From contig JAJXZS010000044.1 of NCBI GenBank assembly GCA_021779955.1, positions 22,450 through 86,449 on the forward strand: a stretch of DNA of 64,000 nucleotides. The letters are read 5' to 3'. This DNA is from Chloroflexota bacterium. Lineage in GTDB: Bacteria > Chloroflexota > Anaerolineae > Anaerolineales > Anaerolineaceae. A program made the translations under genes and the position numbers. The notes below the pieces were generated by a model. The model saw only the letters and a program-made list of their open reading frames with translations, searched no databases and was not told the origin of the DNA. This document shows positions 28,252 through 37,604 of the stretch, piece by piece (position 1 is the stretch's first letter; each line of letters begins with the position of its first letter).

Positions 28252-28716
28252 TTATGCATATTCCCATACAGATTCACCCGCCAGGATCCTTCGAATCTGG
28301 TCAGGGAAACGGTCTGGATCGAGCGGTTTTCCAATAAATCCGTTGAAACCTGCGAGCTTTGCTGCCCTCATTTGATCGAGCCCCGCCACCGCAGTCACGG
28401 CAATCACAGGTAATTTCCTCAGCCCTTCTGATTGGCGGATCTTGCGCAGCGCCCCGTAACCGTCTTCGTAAGGGAGGCGGATGTCCATCAGCACCAGATC
28501 GAGATACGGCATGGTGGAGGCAAATTCAACGACTTCGAACCCCGAGGTTTTCCATTCGCAAAGCACCTTAAGGGATTCGAGCATGCGGGCAATCAACATG
28601 AAATTTCCGGGGTTATCCTCCACCACCAGGATCATGGGTGGCCTGCCCGGTTTATTTTCATTATCTTGAGGGACTTTCGAAGAAAAGCCAGGGATTTTGG
28701 GTGGGATTTCAGTCAT
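28252..28716 (-). CDS. Single-domain response regulator (receiver), first large-sensor partner
   Basis: A 154-residue protein: a Pro/Lys-rich leader of about 25 residues and one receiver domain. Key residues are visible: acidic pocket LVVEDNPGNFM, phospho-acceptor in LVLMDIRLPYEDGYGAL, Thr in PVIAVTAVA, Lys in GFIGKPLDPDRF. There is no output domain, so it may shuttle phosphate or act through binding (like CheY/DivK-type regulators). It lies ten bases before the 1431-residue sensor and 28 bases after the other receiver gene. Confidence 0.92.
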   Translation of the reverse strand: MTEIPPKIPGFSSKVPQDNENKPGRPPMILVVEDNPGNFMLIARMLESLKVLCEWKTSGFEVVEFASTMPYLDLVLMDIRLPYEDGYGALRKIRQSEGLRKLPVIAVTAVAGLDQMRAAKLAGFNGFIGKPLDPDRFPDQIRRILAGESVWEYA

Positions 28717-28744
28717 ACCAGTCGCCTTCCTTGATCAAGCAGGC

Positions 28745-29116
28745 CTAGCCGATGAATCTACGGATTTGACCCAACAACTTATCGATATCGATTGGCTTTT
28801 CTACATAACCGTCACAGCCAGCCAGAAGGCTTTTTTCCCGATCGCCGCGCATCGCGTTGGCGGTGACTGCAATGATCGGAATATTCTCCAGCCCTGGAAC
28901 CGTCTTGAATTTCGTGGTCAGCGTATAGCCATCGATGATTGGCATATTGATATCCATCAAGATCAAGTCAGGGCGGTAATGTCGCAGCCTTGAGATAGCC
29001 TCGTATGCATTCGTGGCTTCCAATACCTGATATGAAGCAGACATCAGGAGCCTGCGAATTAATAGGCGATTATCAGGATTGTCTTCGATGTGCAGAATGA
29101 TCTTAGTTGAGTTCAT
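28745..29116 (-). CDS. Single-domain response regulator (receiver), first gene of the signalling island
   Basis: A 123-residue receiver of the CheY/DivK type with ILHIEDNPDNRLL (acidic pocket), LILMDINMPIIDGYTL (phospho-acceptor Asp), PIIAVTANAMRGD (Thr) and GYVEKPIDIDKL (Lys). ATG 29116 is preferred to an in-frame codon at 29140 because AAGGA lies ten bases upstream of it. No output domain. As the first gene of the operon it may be made in excess over the sensors. Candidate -10 at 29211-29216. Confidence 0.92.
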   Translation of the reverse strand: MNSTKIILHIEDNPDNRLLIRRLLMSASYQVLEATNAYEAISRLRHYRPDLILMDINMPIIDGYTLTTKFKTVPGLENIPIIAVTANAMRGDREKSLLAGCDGYVEKPIDIDKLLGQIRRFIG

Positions 29117-29210
29117 CGGAATGCTCTTCCTTATTAACACAAAAGACAGCCTAGATCAGCAAGATTTTAGAAAGATTATTATTTAATGATGGTTTAATGT
29201 CGGTCGAATA

Positions 29211-29216
29211 ATTATA
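29211..29216 (-). promoter_or_regulatory. Candidate -10 box for the signalling island
   Basis: A perfect TATAAT on the minus strand about 95 bp before the first receiver start. No good -35 is present 16-18 bp upstream. The rest of 29117-29337 is AT-rich and holds no recognisable gene. Confidence 0.35.
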
Positions 29217-29337
29217 GCTCGTCCGCTCTCTGTTACTGTTGCAGAATACGTGCCTAAACCATACAGATTTGAAAGGCTTCGGTTTACAATCAGATTGCGT
29301 ATTTCCCCCTCATATCACATATGTAGAGTGCGGGATT

Positions 29338-29368
29338 GAAAAATCTTCCGGCTAATATCGGAAGATTT
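29338..29368 (-). terminator. Intrinsic terminator of tRNA-Gly
   Basis: Ten-base arms AAATCTTCCG/CGGAAGATTT with an 8-base loop (29341-29368), followed on the minus strand by TTTCAA. It lies 18 bp beyond the tRNA 3' end. Confidence 0.75.
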
Positions 29369-29386
29369 ATTTTGTCTCTTGAGAGA

Positions 29387-29458
29387 GCGGGTGATGGGAT
29401 TCGAACCCACGAAATCTCACCTTGGGAAGGTGATGCCTTACCACTTGGCCACACCCGC
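29387..29458 (-). tRNA. tRNA-Gly(CCC)
   Basis: Acceptor GCGGGTG/CACCCGC, anticodon stem TCACC/GGTGA with loop TTCCCAA (anticodon CCC), and T arm with GGTTCGAATCCC. 72 bases, no encoded CCA. It is divergent from mreB. Confidence 0.94.
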
Positions 29459-29541
29459 ATGGTAACGAGATTATAGCTTTCTCATATTCCACTGTCAAGC
29501 CAAGCTGCTTTTGCCGGTTCAATGGATTGTAGAACTCCCGA

Positions 29542-29572
29542 TTGGGTATTGTATTTTTCGGTATGGTATAAT
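29542..29572 (+). promoter_or_regulatory. Promoter of the mreBCD-mrdA-rodA operon
   Basis: An extended -10, TGGTATAAT, ends at 29572 and lies about 40 bp before the mreB start. A possible -35 (TTGGGT, 29542-29547) has 19-bp spacing, longer than ideal; the extended -10 can compensate. Confidence 0.6.
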
Positions 29573-29611
29573 TTTCGAGACATTCTTGCACACATAATCT
29601 AGGAGAGACGA

Positions 29612-30670
29612 TTGGCAGCCAATCCTATTAGCTGGCTACTTGGTTTATTTTCACTTGACATTGGTATCGATCTCGGAACAGCCAATACATTGGTAAATGT
29701 CCGCGGCAAGGGCATTGTTATCAACGAACCCAGTTGGGTCGTGGTAAACAAACGCACAAAAGAGACCGAATACGTGGGGGCTACAGCAAAAGAAATGGTC
29801 GGTCGTACTCCGATCAATTATATTGCTATTCGTCCCTTACGCGATGGCGTGATCTCTGAGTTCGAGATTACGCGGGCGATGCTCGAATACTTCATCGGTA
29901 AAGTGCATCAGCAGACAATCGTTCCACTGCCTCAACCAAGAGTTGCCGTTGGAATTCCCTCTGGCGCCACGCAGGTCGAAAGGCATGCTGTCTATGATGC
30001 TGCAATGGCGGCCGGAGCTCGCGAAGTAATGTTGATCGAAGAACCCCGGGCTGCTGCCCTGGGCGCCGGCTTGCCCGTCAAAGAAGTGAAGGGCACCATG
30101 ATTGTCGACATCGGCGGCGGCACAACCGAAGTAGCGGTCATATCGATGGGTGATGTTGCAGTTTCACGCAGCCTGCGCGTAGCTGGGGATGAACTGGATG
30201 TGGATATCGTCCAGTATATCCGTAACAAGTACAACTTGCTCATTGGCGAGCGGATGGCCGAGCAAACCAAGATCACAATTGGCTCTGCTTATCCCCTTCA
30301 ATCTGAACAAACCATGACCGTGCGCGGCAGAAACCTGGTCACTGGCCTGCCTGCAACGATCGAAGTCTCCTCTGTCGAGATCCGCGAAGCGATCTCGGCT
30401 TCCATCCAGGTGATCGTGGATACCTTGAAAGATGCTTTGGATGAAGTCCCGCCCGAATTGATTTCTGACCTCCTGGATACCGGCATTTGCCTGGCTGGTG
30501 GAGGATCCCAGTTACTGGGATTGGTACCAAGACTCCGCGAAGAACTGAATCTTCGAGTCTGGATAGCTGATGATCCATTGACCTGTGTGGCTCGCGGAGC
30601 CGGAATGGTTCTTGAGGACCCGAACGCTTACCGGAAATTCATTGTGAATTTGGATAACGTTCATTCTTGA
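29612..30670 (+). CDS. mreB: Rod-shape determining protein MreB
   Basis: A 352-residue actin-like ATPase that forms membrane-attached filaments guiding lateral wall synthesis. Phosphate loop 1 (DIGIDLGTANTLV), connecting and phosphate-2 region (MIVDIGGGTTEVAVIS) and adenosine motif (ICLAGGGSQLLGLV) are present. The N-terminus ANPISWLLGLF is a likely amphipathic membrane anchor. The start is TTG at 29612, six bases after AGGAGAG. It heads a canonical mreB-mreC-mreD-mrdA-rodA operon. A second, more divergent MreB lies at 59538-60548. Confidence 0.97.
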   Translation: MAANPISWLLGLFSLDIGIDLGTANTLVNVRGKGIVINEPSWVVVNKRTKETEYVGATAKEMVGRTPINYIAIRPLRDGVISEFEITRAMLEYFIGKVHQQTIVPLPQPRVAVGIPSGATQVERHAVYDAAMAAGAREVMLIEEPRAAALGAGLPVKEVKGTMIVDIGGGTTEVAVISMGDVAVSRSLRVAGDELDVDIVQYIRNKYNLLIGERMAEQTKITIGSAYPLQSEQTMTVRGRNLVTGLPATIEVSSVEIREAISASIQVIVDTLKDALDEVPPELISDLLDTGICLAGGGSQLLGLVPRLREELNLRVWIADDPLTCVARGAGMVLEDPNAYRKFIVNLDNVHS

Positions 30671-30698
30671 GGATAGCGCATTTTCAATAAGCTGAAAA

Positions 30699-31544
30699 AT
30701 GAAAAACTTCTCTTTGAAGAATCTTCAGATCATGATGATCAGTCTGATCATTGTGGGGGTTTTGATTTTAGCGCTGAGCGGGTTCTTAAATGATGTCATC
30801 GGCAAGGCGATCGATCCGCTCGTAGGCGCACAAAGTTGGTTCGCAACTCGGTATCAGGCCGTCTATGATTTCTTCACCGCTCCACGCGATGTACAGAGTC
30901 TGTCTGCTCGAAACGCTGAACTTGAAAACGAAGTCTCTCAACTGCAAGCCCAGGTTATTCAGCTCAAGCAGCAGGTGAGTCAAACTGAAGTGCTCTACTC
31001 TTTGCTCGATTTCGCCAGGCAGAGGCCTGAAAACAAGTATGTGGCGGCATCTGTCATTGGGCGCGACCCCAGCCCATTTTTGCATTATGTGATCATCGAT
31101 CATGGTTCCGATGACGGCATCCAGTATGGCATGCCTGTAGTCACCCAGCAGGGTCTTGTCGGTCGTGTGGATGCAGTGACAGCCAGCGCTGCGCGGATCC
31201 AATTGATCACCGACCCTTCTTCGTCCATCAATATCCGCCTCGAATCTGCAGGGGTCGAAGGCATTGCTGCGGGTTCGGTGACCGGCGATATCTCTCTGGA
31301 AATGGTCGGACTATCGGTGAATTTGAATGCCGGCGATCTTGTGCTGACTTCTGGCCTCGGCGGTGATTTCCCGGCGGACATTCTGGTGGGGCAATTACTG
31401 GCGCCTTCTCACGAGCAGAATTCGCTCTTTCAATCTGCTGCCATTCAACCCGTCGTAGATTTCGCAAAATTACGCGCGGTATTGGTCATCACCAACTTCA
31501 CTCCGGTCGATATTGCTCCATTGACACCGTCAACGGGTCAATAA
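30699..31544 (+). CDS. mreC: Rod-shape determining protein MreC
   Basis: A 281-residue bitopic membrane protein. One N-terminal helix (about 10-31), a coiled coil (about 68-100, with NAELENEVSQLQAQVIQLKQ) and the two-barrel external domain (about 110-265; VIGRDPSPFLHYVIIDHGS, VVTQQGLVGRVD, LTSGLGGDFPADILVG). It links MreB to PBP2 and RodA. It starts 28 bp after mreB and ends four bases before mreD. Confidence 0.95.
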   Translation: MKNFSLKNLQIMMISLIIVGVLILALSGFLNDVIGKAIDPLVGAQSWFATRYQAVYDFFTAPRDVQSLSARNAELENEVSQLQAQVIQLKQQVSQTEVLYSLLDFARQRPENKYVAASVIGRDPSPFLHYVIIDHGSDDGIQYGMPVVTQQGLVGRVDAVTASAARIQLITDPSSSINIRLESAGVEGIAAGSVTGDISLEMVGLSVNLNAGDLVLTSGLGGDFPADILVGQLLAPSHEQNSLFQSAAIQPVVDFAKLRAVLVITNFTPVDIAPLTPSTGQ

Positions 31545-31548
31545 CACA

Positions 31549-32049
31549 ATGTCTTTCTTCGTCCAGGCAATTGCTTTCTTTATCGTCGTTGTTTTGCAGT
31601 TGGCCGTCGTTGGCAACATTCCGCTGCTACATGGCACTGCAGATATCCTGCTGATTTGGGTGGGAGCCTGGGCATTGCTCAGCAAAGGCAAAGGTGCCTG
31701 GATCTATGCAGGAGTTGCTGCTGTCGTCGTATCCTACATTTCCGCCATTCATCCCATCGTTCCCTTCGTTAGCTATTTCTTCGTCGTTGCCTTTGCAAGA
31801 TACTTCCAGAGACGGATCTGGCAATCGCCATTAATCGCTCTCTTGATCATCTGTTTCGCAGCTTCGCTTTTACAAAGTGGATTATCATTTGTATCGCTTG
31901 TAATCGGTGGAGTGCCTTTGGACTTTTCCACCTCTTTGGTACAGGTGATAATTCCGACATTGTTCCTTGATTTGCTTATGGCCCTGCCTGTTTATGCCTT
32001 GAGCAAAGATATGCACCAATGGATATACCCTTATGAGGTAGAAGTATGA
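31549..32049 (+). CDS. mreD: Rod-shape determining protein MreD
   Basis: A 166-residue protein with about five membrane helices covering nearly its whole length, the pattern of MreD. Sequence conservation in this family is low, so position between mreC and the PBP2 gene is the main evidence. Its last codons overlap the PBP2 start by four bases (ATGA type), indicating coupled translation. Confidence 0.88.
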   Translation: MSFFVQAIAFFIVVVLQLAVVGNIPLLHGTADILLIWVGAWALLSKGKGAWIYAGVAAVVVSYISAIHPIVPFVSYFFVVAFARYFQRRIWQSPLIALLIICFAASLLQSGLSFVSLVIGGVPLDFSTSLVQVIIPTLFLDLLMALPVYALSKDMHQWIYPYEVEV

Positions 32050-34133
32050 AAACCGAAACAGCTCGTTCCTCGGGATTCGAATTCTGGCGCTACCGCGTTA
32101 TATATGTCATGCTCGGACTTGTTTTTGTGTTCTTTGTGATCAAGCTTTTCGATATGCAGATCATCAATGGCACTTCCTATAAAGCACAAGCAGACGAAAA
32201 CAGGCTAAAGGAGATCAGCGTACAGACTACGCGCGGCACCATCTTTGACCGCAATGGATACGTACTGGCACAAAATGTCCCGTCTTATGATGTTGCAATA
32301 ACACCGGCGTATCTTCCCGCAGATACCGGCACCCTCGAAAAGGTTTACCGTGATCTTTCGGCGCTTATTGGAGTTCCGGTGACCAACGGCGTGCTGACCG
32401 ATTCGACCGCAAAGGCATTCACGGCGTGTCAGACCGATTTCGGCATCAAGGAAATCGTCATCATCGGCGATACAAATGCACCTTATTCTCCTGTCAACAT
32501 CAAGTGCAACGTGACCCAGGAAATTGCTCTCGAAGTGCAGAGCCATGCAAACGACTGGGCCGGAGTAAGTGTCGTTGTTGAGTCGGTACGCAGCTATCCG
32601 ACCGGATCGCTGACAGCGGATATCATTGGCTACGTCGGTCCAATTACTGCCGAAGCTGAAGCTGAATACAAGGCGCTGGGGTTTGTTCCGGGTCGCGATA
32701 AGGTCGGCTACGCGGGAGTCGAACTGACTATGGATGAAACGCTGAGAGGTTCAAACGGCACACGCGTTGTAGAAAAGGACAATGCTGGCAAGATCCTCAA
32801 AGACGTCGAAGCGCCGGTCGAGCCGGTGGCGGGCAACAATATCGTGCTCACGATCGATTCGCGCCTGCAGGCAGCTGCTCAGGCTGCCCTGACGCATGAG
32901 ATGGACTACTGGAATGCGCGCCTGGGAAAAATCAAATCGCAAAATGGGGTAGTGATTGCCGAAAATCCAAAAACTGGAGAAATCCTGGCCATGGTTTCAT
33001 GGCCGACATATGAGAACAACCGAATGGCGCAAAATATTCCGGCGTATTACTGGAATCAACTTAACATGGATCCGTTACACCCGTTGGTCAATCATGCCAT
33101 TTCAGCGGAGCTTCCTCCTGGTTCGGTGTACAAAATGGCGGCAGCGATCGGTGCGCTGAACGAAGGTGTTGTAACACCTGACCAGGAAATTAACTGCCCA
33201 GGATCGATTTCGGTGAAGCAGACTTACCTGGTCAACGATCCTGGAAGAGAACAAGTCTACTATAGTTATGATCGTGCAGGTCATGGAACCTGTAACTTCA
33301 TCAAGGGTGTGTCACTTTCGGATGATGTTTATTTCTACAAGATCGGCGGCGGTTTCGAGAATGAAGTTCCCAACGGTGGCTTGAACGCCTGGCGATTGAA
33401 GGAATACGCGCAAGCACTGGGGTATGGGGCGATCTCTGGACTTGAATTGCCGGGTGAAGCTCAGGGCCTTGTGCCAGACCCAACCTGGAAACGTATCGAC
33501 AGGGCAGAAAACTGGTCCGTTGGTGATACGTACATTGCGACGATTGGCCAGGGCTACGTGACTTCCACGCCCTTGCAGGTCTTGGAATCATTCGCCACCA
33601 TCGCCGACGATGGCAAGCATATGAAACCGACGATCATCAAGGAGATCACAGATTCGGAAGGCAATGTGATCAAACCTTTCACCCCGACGCTTCTTTGGGA
33701 TATCACCAAGGATCCTGTGATCAATGTGCTCGACGCGTCTGGGAAACCTACAGGCGAAAAGAAAACGGTCGAACCCTGGGTGATCGATTATACGAAGCAG
33801 GCTTTGCGGGAAGTGGTCGTAAGCGGTACAGCAAAACTCATTTTTAAAGATACCGATACCGAACTGCGGTCTGCAGGCAAAACAGGCACAGCCGAATATT
33901 GTGACGATGTCGCCTGGGCGAAGAACCTCTGCCAGCCTGAAGCCTGGCCTACCCATGCCTGGTACACCGGCTATGCACCTTACGACGACCCTGAAATCGT
34001 AGTCACCGCGTTCGTATATAACGGTGGTGAAGGCGCCAGCGTTGCAGCGCCAATAGTGCAGCAGGTGCTGGAAGCTTATTTCTCGTTGAAGGCAATCGAT
34101 TCGGGCGCAGTCGACACCACGACAGGTCAATAG
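32046..34133 (+). CDS. mrdA: Penicillin-binding protein 2 (class B transpeptidase)
   Basis: A 695-residue peptidoglycan DD-transpeptidase of the elongasome. One N-terminal membrane helix (about 15-38), the class B dimerisation domain (RGTIFDRNGYVLAQN) and a transpeptidase domain. Active-site motifs are visible: SxxK in LPPGSVYKMAAA, the second motif as SDD in VSLSDDVYFYK, and KTG in SAGKTGTAEYCDD. It works with the RodA glycosyltransferase encoded 18 bp downstream. Somewhat longer than the usual 600-650 residues, mainly in the C-terminal half. Confidence 0.95.
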   Translation: MKTETARSSGFEFWRYRVIYVMLGLVFVFFVIKLFDMQIINGTSYKAQADENRLKEISVQTTRGTIFDRNGYVLAQNVPSYDVAITPAYLPADTGTLEKVYRDLSALIGVPVTNGVLTDSTAKAFTACQTDFGIKEIVIIGDTNAPYSPVNIKCNVTQEIALEVQSHANDWAGVSVVVESVRSYPTGSLTADIIGYVGPITAEAEAEYKALGFVPGRDKVGYAGVELTMDETLRGSNGTRVVEKDNAGKILKDVEAPVEPVAGNNIVLTIDSRLQAAAQAALTHEMDYWNARLGKIKSQNGVVIAENPKTGEILAMVSWPTYENNRMAQNIPAYYWNQLNMDPLHPLVNHAISAELPPGSVYKMAAAIGALNEGVVTPDQEINCPGSISVKQTYLVNDPGREQVYYSYDRAGHGTCNFIKGVSLSDDVYFYKIGGGFENEVPNGGLNAWRLKEYAQALGYGAISGLELPGEAQGLVPDPTWKRIDRAENWSVGDTYIATIGQGYVTSTPLQVLESFATIADDGKHMKPTIIKEITDSEGNVIKPFTPTLLWDITKDPVINVLDASGKPTGEKKTVEPWVIDYTKQALREVVVSGTAKLIFKDTDTELRSAGKTGTAEYCDDVAWAKNLCQPEAWPTHAWYTGYAPYDDPEIVVTAFVYNGGEGASVAAPIVQQVLEAYFSLKAIDSGAVDTTTGQ

Positions 34134-34151
34134 CGCTGAGAGCGTACGATT

Positions 34152-35252
34152 ATGTTTCGAAAAGAGAGTTGGCGACATTTCGATTTTCTGCTCTTCGGCG
34201 CAGTGGCTTTCCTGTCCATTTTCGGGGTCATTATGATCCGTTCGGCGATTGCCGGGAATGTCAACCTGGAAGCACAGAATCTGGTCCAAAAGCAGGCGCA
34301 ATTTGTGGCAGCCGGCTTGGTCATCGTGATTGTACTTGCGCTTATCAATTATCGAATTTGGGCGAGCTTTAGCCGACTGCTTTACATCATCACGGTGGCG
34401 TTCCTCGCCATTATTTTGATCATCGGTAAAGCCAGTTTTGGCGCGCAGCGCTGGCTGGATATCGGCCTGGCGGTTATCCAACCAGCCGAAGTTGCCAAAA
34501 TTGCACTGATCCTGATTCTGGCGAACTACTTTGCCAAGTCGGCAAACTCTGAGCACAACGCTAAATGGGCTGCGAAGAGCTTCCTGATCCTGATCACAAT
34601 CGTGGCCTGGATCTTGCTCCAGCCAAACCTGAGCACATCCATCGTGTTGATTGTGATCTGGTTCTCGATGCTTTGGATCGGTGGTTTGGCTCCAAAGTAC
34701 ATCGTTATTTTAGGCGTTTCAGCCATTGTTCTCTTCGCTGTGGCGTTTCCATTCCTGGAAACTTACCAACAGGAACGGATCATGAGTTTCATCATCTCTG
34801 ACCCGAATGCCACTCACGGTAACGAGTACAACGTCAACCAGGCGCTCATCTCCATCGGTTCGGGCGGATTGCTCGGGCAGGGGTACGGCAACGGCACACA
34901 GGTGCAATTGCGCTTCCTCCAGGTAAGGCAAACTGACTACATCTTCTCTGCAATGGCCAACGAATTCGGCTTTGTTGGCACTGTCGTCGTGGTGGCGCTG
35001 CTTGCCTTCGTAATTCTGCGCTGCCTGCGTATTGCGCGGCACGCCGAGGATCCATACGGCGCAATGATCAGCTACGGCTTTGCGATACTGATTTTCTTCC
35101 AGACAATTGTCAATATTGGAGTAAACTTACACGTAATTCCGGTCACGGGCCTCACCCTGCCTTTCATCAGTTACGGTGGAAGTTCGCTCGTATCGTTGCT
35201 GATCGGAATTGGATTTATCGAAAGCGTTGCAGTACACCAAAAAACAATCTAG
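34152..35252 (+). CDS. rodA: RodA peptidoglycan glycosyltransferase (SEDS family)
   Basis: A 366-residue polytopic membrane protein with about ten helices. SEDS hallmarks are present: QRWLDIGLAVIQPAEVAKIAL and the C-terminal GLTLPFISYGGSSLVSLL. It polymerises glycan strands from lipid II together with PBP2. It is the last gene of the rod-shape operon; gltX begins 17 bp later and may be co-transcribed. The start ATG is followed by FRKESWRHFDF, a short cytosolic tail before the first helix. Confidence 0.95.
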   Translation: MFRKESWRHFDFLLFGAVAFLSIFGVIMIRSAIAGNVNLEAQNLVQKQAQFVAAGLVIVIVLALINYRIWASFSRLLYIITVAFLAIILIIGKASFGAQRWLDIGLAVIQPAEVAKIALILILANYFAKSANSEHNAKWAAKSFLILITIVAWILLQPNLSTSIVLIVIWFSMLWIGGLAPKYIVILGVSAIVLFAVAFPFLETYQQERIMSFIISDPNATHGNEYNVNQALISIGSGGLLGQGYGNGTQVQLRFLQVRQTDYIFSAMANEFGFVGTVVVVALLAFVILRCLRIARHAEDPYGAMISYGFAILIFFQTIVNIGVNLHVIPVTGLTLPFISYGGSSLVSLLIGIGFIESVAVHQKTI

Positions 35253-35269
35253 AGGATGGATGTAAGAGT

Positions 35270-36766
35270 ATGAATGATCGACCTACGCATGTACGAGTAA
35301 GATTTCCTCCATCACCAACCGGGCATATGCACCTTGGAAGTGCAAGGACAGCTCTCTACAATTACTTGTTGGCGAAACAGACAGGTGGGAAGTTCGTATT
35401 TCGCATCGAAGACACCGATGTAAAACGTTACGTGCCGGGCGCTGAAGAAGAACTGATAAACGGGCTCAAATGGCTCGGAATGGAATGGGACGAAGGTCCA
35501 GACATTGGCGGGCCTTACGGACCTTATCGCCAATCTGAACGAAAAGAGATCTACCAGCAATATGCGAAGCAGTTGATCGATACCGGCCATGCGTACTATT
35601 GCTTTTGTACCCCGGAAAGACTTGCTCGCGTCCGTGAGGAGCAGCAGAAGCGAAAAGAACCCCCGCATTACGATGGCACGTGCCGCCGGCTCTCGAAAGA
35701 AGAAGCCGAAGCCCGGGTCAATGCCGGAGAGGCGCATGTCATCAGGTTTAAAACTCCCAAAGAAGGTTCAACGACTGTTCACGATCACTTACGCGGTGAC
35801 ATCACAGTTGAAAATCGCAACTTGGACGATTACATCCTGGTCAAATCCGATGGTTGGGCGCTTTATCATCTTGCCACGATGGTTGACGATCATTTGATGA
35901 AGATCTCACACGTCATTCGTGGGTCAGAATGGCTTCCAACATTTCCACTGCACGGCTTGATCTACCGCGCATTTGGATGGGAAGAGCCGGTCTGGATCCA
36001 CCTTTCTGTATTCCTCAAGCCGAGCGGCAAAGGGAAAATGAGCAAACGAGAATCAGCAGATTTGATCAAAGATGGATATTCGATCTTTGTGAAAGACCTG
36101 CGCGAGCTCGGATACACCCCGGAAGGCGTGGTCAATTGGATTTCGCTGATGGGCTGGAGTTATGACGATCACACGGAGTTCTTCACTCTCAGAGACCTGG
36201 TGGAGAAATTCAGTATCGATCACCTGAACCCGGCTCCAGCAGCGATCAATTTCTCGAAATTGGATCATTTCAACGGGTTGCACATACGCGCCCTGGATGA
36301 CCGCGAGTTGGCTAAGCGGCTGCTGCCCTTCTTCCTGGAAAAAGGCATTGACGCGGACTTCGAGACCGTATTGAAAATCGCACCGATCGCCAAAGAACGG
36401 ATGGCAACACTTGATGAGGTCGTTCCGCTGGCCGAGTTTTTCTTCAAGGATACAGTCAGTCCGGATCCTGATTCGCTGGTTGCCAAAGGTTTGACGGCCA
36501 AAGAATCAGCAGAAATTGCTGAAAAAGCTGTCGAACTGCTGTCACCGCTCCCAGATATGAAGGCAGCCGGCGCAGAACCGGTGATGAGAACATATGTGGA
36601 CTCTTCGGGATTCTCCGCTGGGCAGGTATTTGGAATCATGCGCGAGGCCGTCACAGGGCAGCACGTAAGCCCGCCGCTCTTCGAAAGCATGGAGATCATC
36701 GGCAAAGATAAGGTGATCCAGCGGCTTCAAAAGGCGGCACAATTACTGAGAATGGTGAACCAATAA
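35270..36766 (+). CDS. gltX: Glutamate--tRNA ligase
   Basis: A 498-residue class I aminoacyl-tRNA synthetase. The HIGH-type signature is PSPTGHMHLGSARTALYNY and the KMSKS-type loop is GKGKMSKRESADL. The N-terminal Rossmann domain is followed by the all-helical anticodon-binding domain (about 330-498). It could be discriminating or non-discriminating; this cannot be decided by eye. It ends before a strong terminator at 36785-36811, which closes the rod-shape/gltX transcript. Confidence 0.96.
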   Translation: MNDRPTHVRVRFPPSPTGHMHLGSARTALYNYLLAKQTGGKFVFRIEDTDVKRYVPGAEEELINGLKWLGMEWDEGPDIGGPYGPYRQSERKEIYQQYAKQLIDTGHAYYCFCTPERLARVREEQQKRKEPPHYDGTCRRLSKEEAEARVNAGEAHVIRFKTPKEGSTTVHDHLRGDITVENRNLDDYILVKSDGWALYHLATMVDDHLMKISHVIRGSEWLPTFPLHGLIYRAFGWEEPVWIHLSVFLKPSGKGKMSKRESADLIKDGYSIFVKDLRELGYTPEGVVNWISLMGWSYDDHTEFFTLRDLVEKFSIDHLNPAPAAINFSKLDHFNGLHIRALDDRELAKRLLPFFLEKGIDADFETVLKIAPIAKERMATLDEVVPLAEFFFKDTVSPDPDSLVAKGLTAKESAEIAEKAVELLSPLPDMKAAGAEPVMRTYVDSSGFSAGQVFGIMREAVTGQHVSPPLFESMEIIGKDKVIQRLQKAAQLLRMVNQ

Positions 36767-36784
36767 AAGCCAGGAAATCCAGTC

Positions 36785-36811
36785 AACGGCAGAGTGATCT
36801 GCCGTTTTTCT
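36785..36811 (+). terminator. Intrinsic terminator after gltX
   Basis: Eight-base perfect stem AACGGCAG/CTGCCGTT with loop AGTGAT, then TTTCTTTA. It lies 18 bp past the gltX stop. Confidence 0.85.
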
Positions 36812-36986
36812 TTAATATTTCAAAAAACAAGACAGGTCGCAATCCTTTCACGGCAAGATGGTTTTTCTCCCTGTTTACTTTCGCCTTTGCGATTCTACAA
36901 TGACGAAAAAAATATACTTCGCAACAATCCCGTGAATGGCCGATGTATTGTTGGATTGTCTTTTCTTTCGATTAAAAGAGGGTTAT

Positions 36987-37560
36987 ATGACACAGCGTGA
37001 TGCTCTCGAGCAATCCACTATTCAAAGACCGCATAAAAGAAGACTGTTCTTTGGATCGCTGTCGGAATTGTTCTGGCGCTGGCCATCTTGTGCGCAGCGA
37101 TTGGCGCAGTTGCAGCGAACACATTGACCATTCCGCAAAGAGTTTTTGACATTTCCTTGAATCCCAGCGTGTACGATGTCGCTTACCAGGAGTTCACTTT
37201 CCCCGCCAGGACGGACAATCTCTCGCTTGCAGATTGGTATATCCCTTCGGAAACGAACGAAAAGGCGATCATACTCGTTCACGGGAGGGACCACCGGCGG
37301 ACGAAGGCTTTTGGCGGTAAATTTATCGAATTTGCTGTTGAATTGCATAAAGCCGGATATTCTGTTCTGATGTTCGATTTTCGCGGGCATGGACAGAGTG
37401 CAGACGCCCGATTTTCCTATGGACTTTTAGAACGGACGTCGACCAAATTTTGGAATATCTTCATTTGAAACGTATCCAAACGGATAGCGTATATTACAAT
37501 GGTGTCAGTCTCGCTGATTGCGAGTCTTTGACCCATGATCTGAACAGGCTTCTTCGTTGA
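36987..37560 (+). pseudogene. Decayed alpha/beta hydrolase with at least two frameshifts and a lost C-terminus
   Basis: A start with GAGGGTTAT before ATG 36987 reads MTQRDALEQSTIQRPHK and then runs into the wrong frame. From the A-rich stretch near 37034 another frame continues with a membrane anchor (KTVLWIAVGIVLALAILCAA), then a hydrolase N-half: AIILVHGRDHRRTKAFGG and MFDFRGHGQSADARFSYG. Near 37440 the frame breaks again and continues as DVDQILEYLHLKR to a stop at 37560. The nucleophile elbow (GxSxG) and the His of the triad are absent. No RNA or other gene was found here. Assembly error at the A-run could explain the first break but not the missing half. Confidence 0.7.
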
Positions 37561-37604
37561 ATATCTGTAACAAATCAATATTGCCCAAATTGAGGAGGAA
37601 AGTT

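Noticed and set aside
33588..34556. 322-residue minus-strand ORF
   Set aside because: Antisense to the end of mrdA and the start of rodA, with no recognisable domain; both plus-strand genes are certain.
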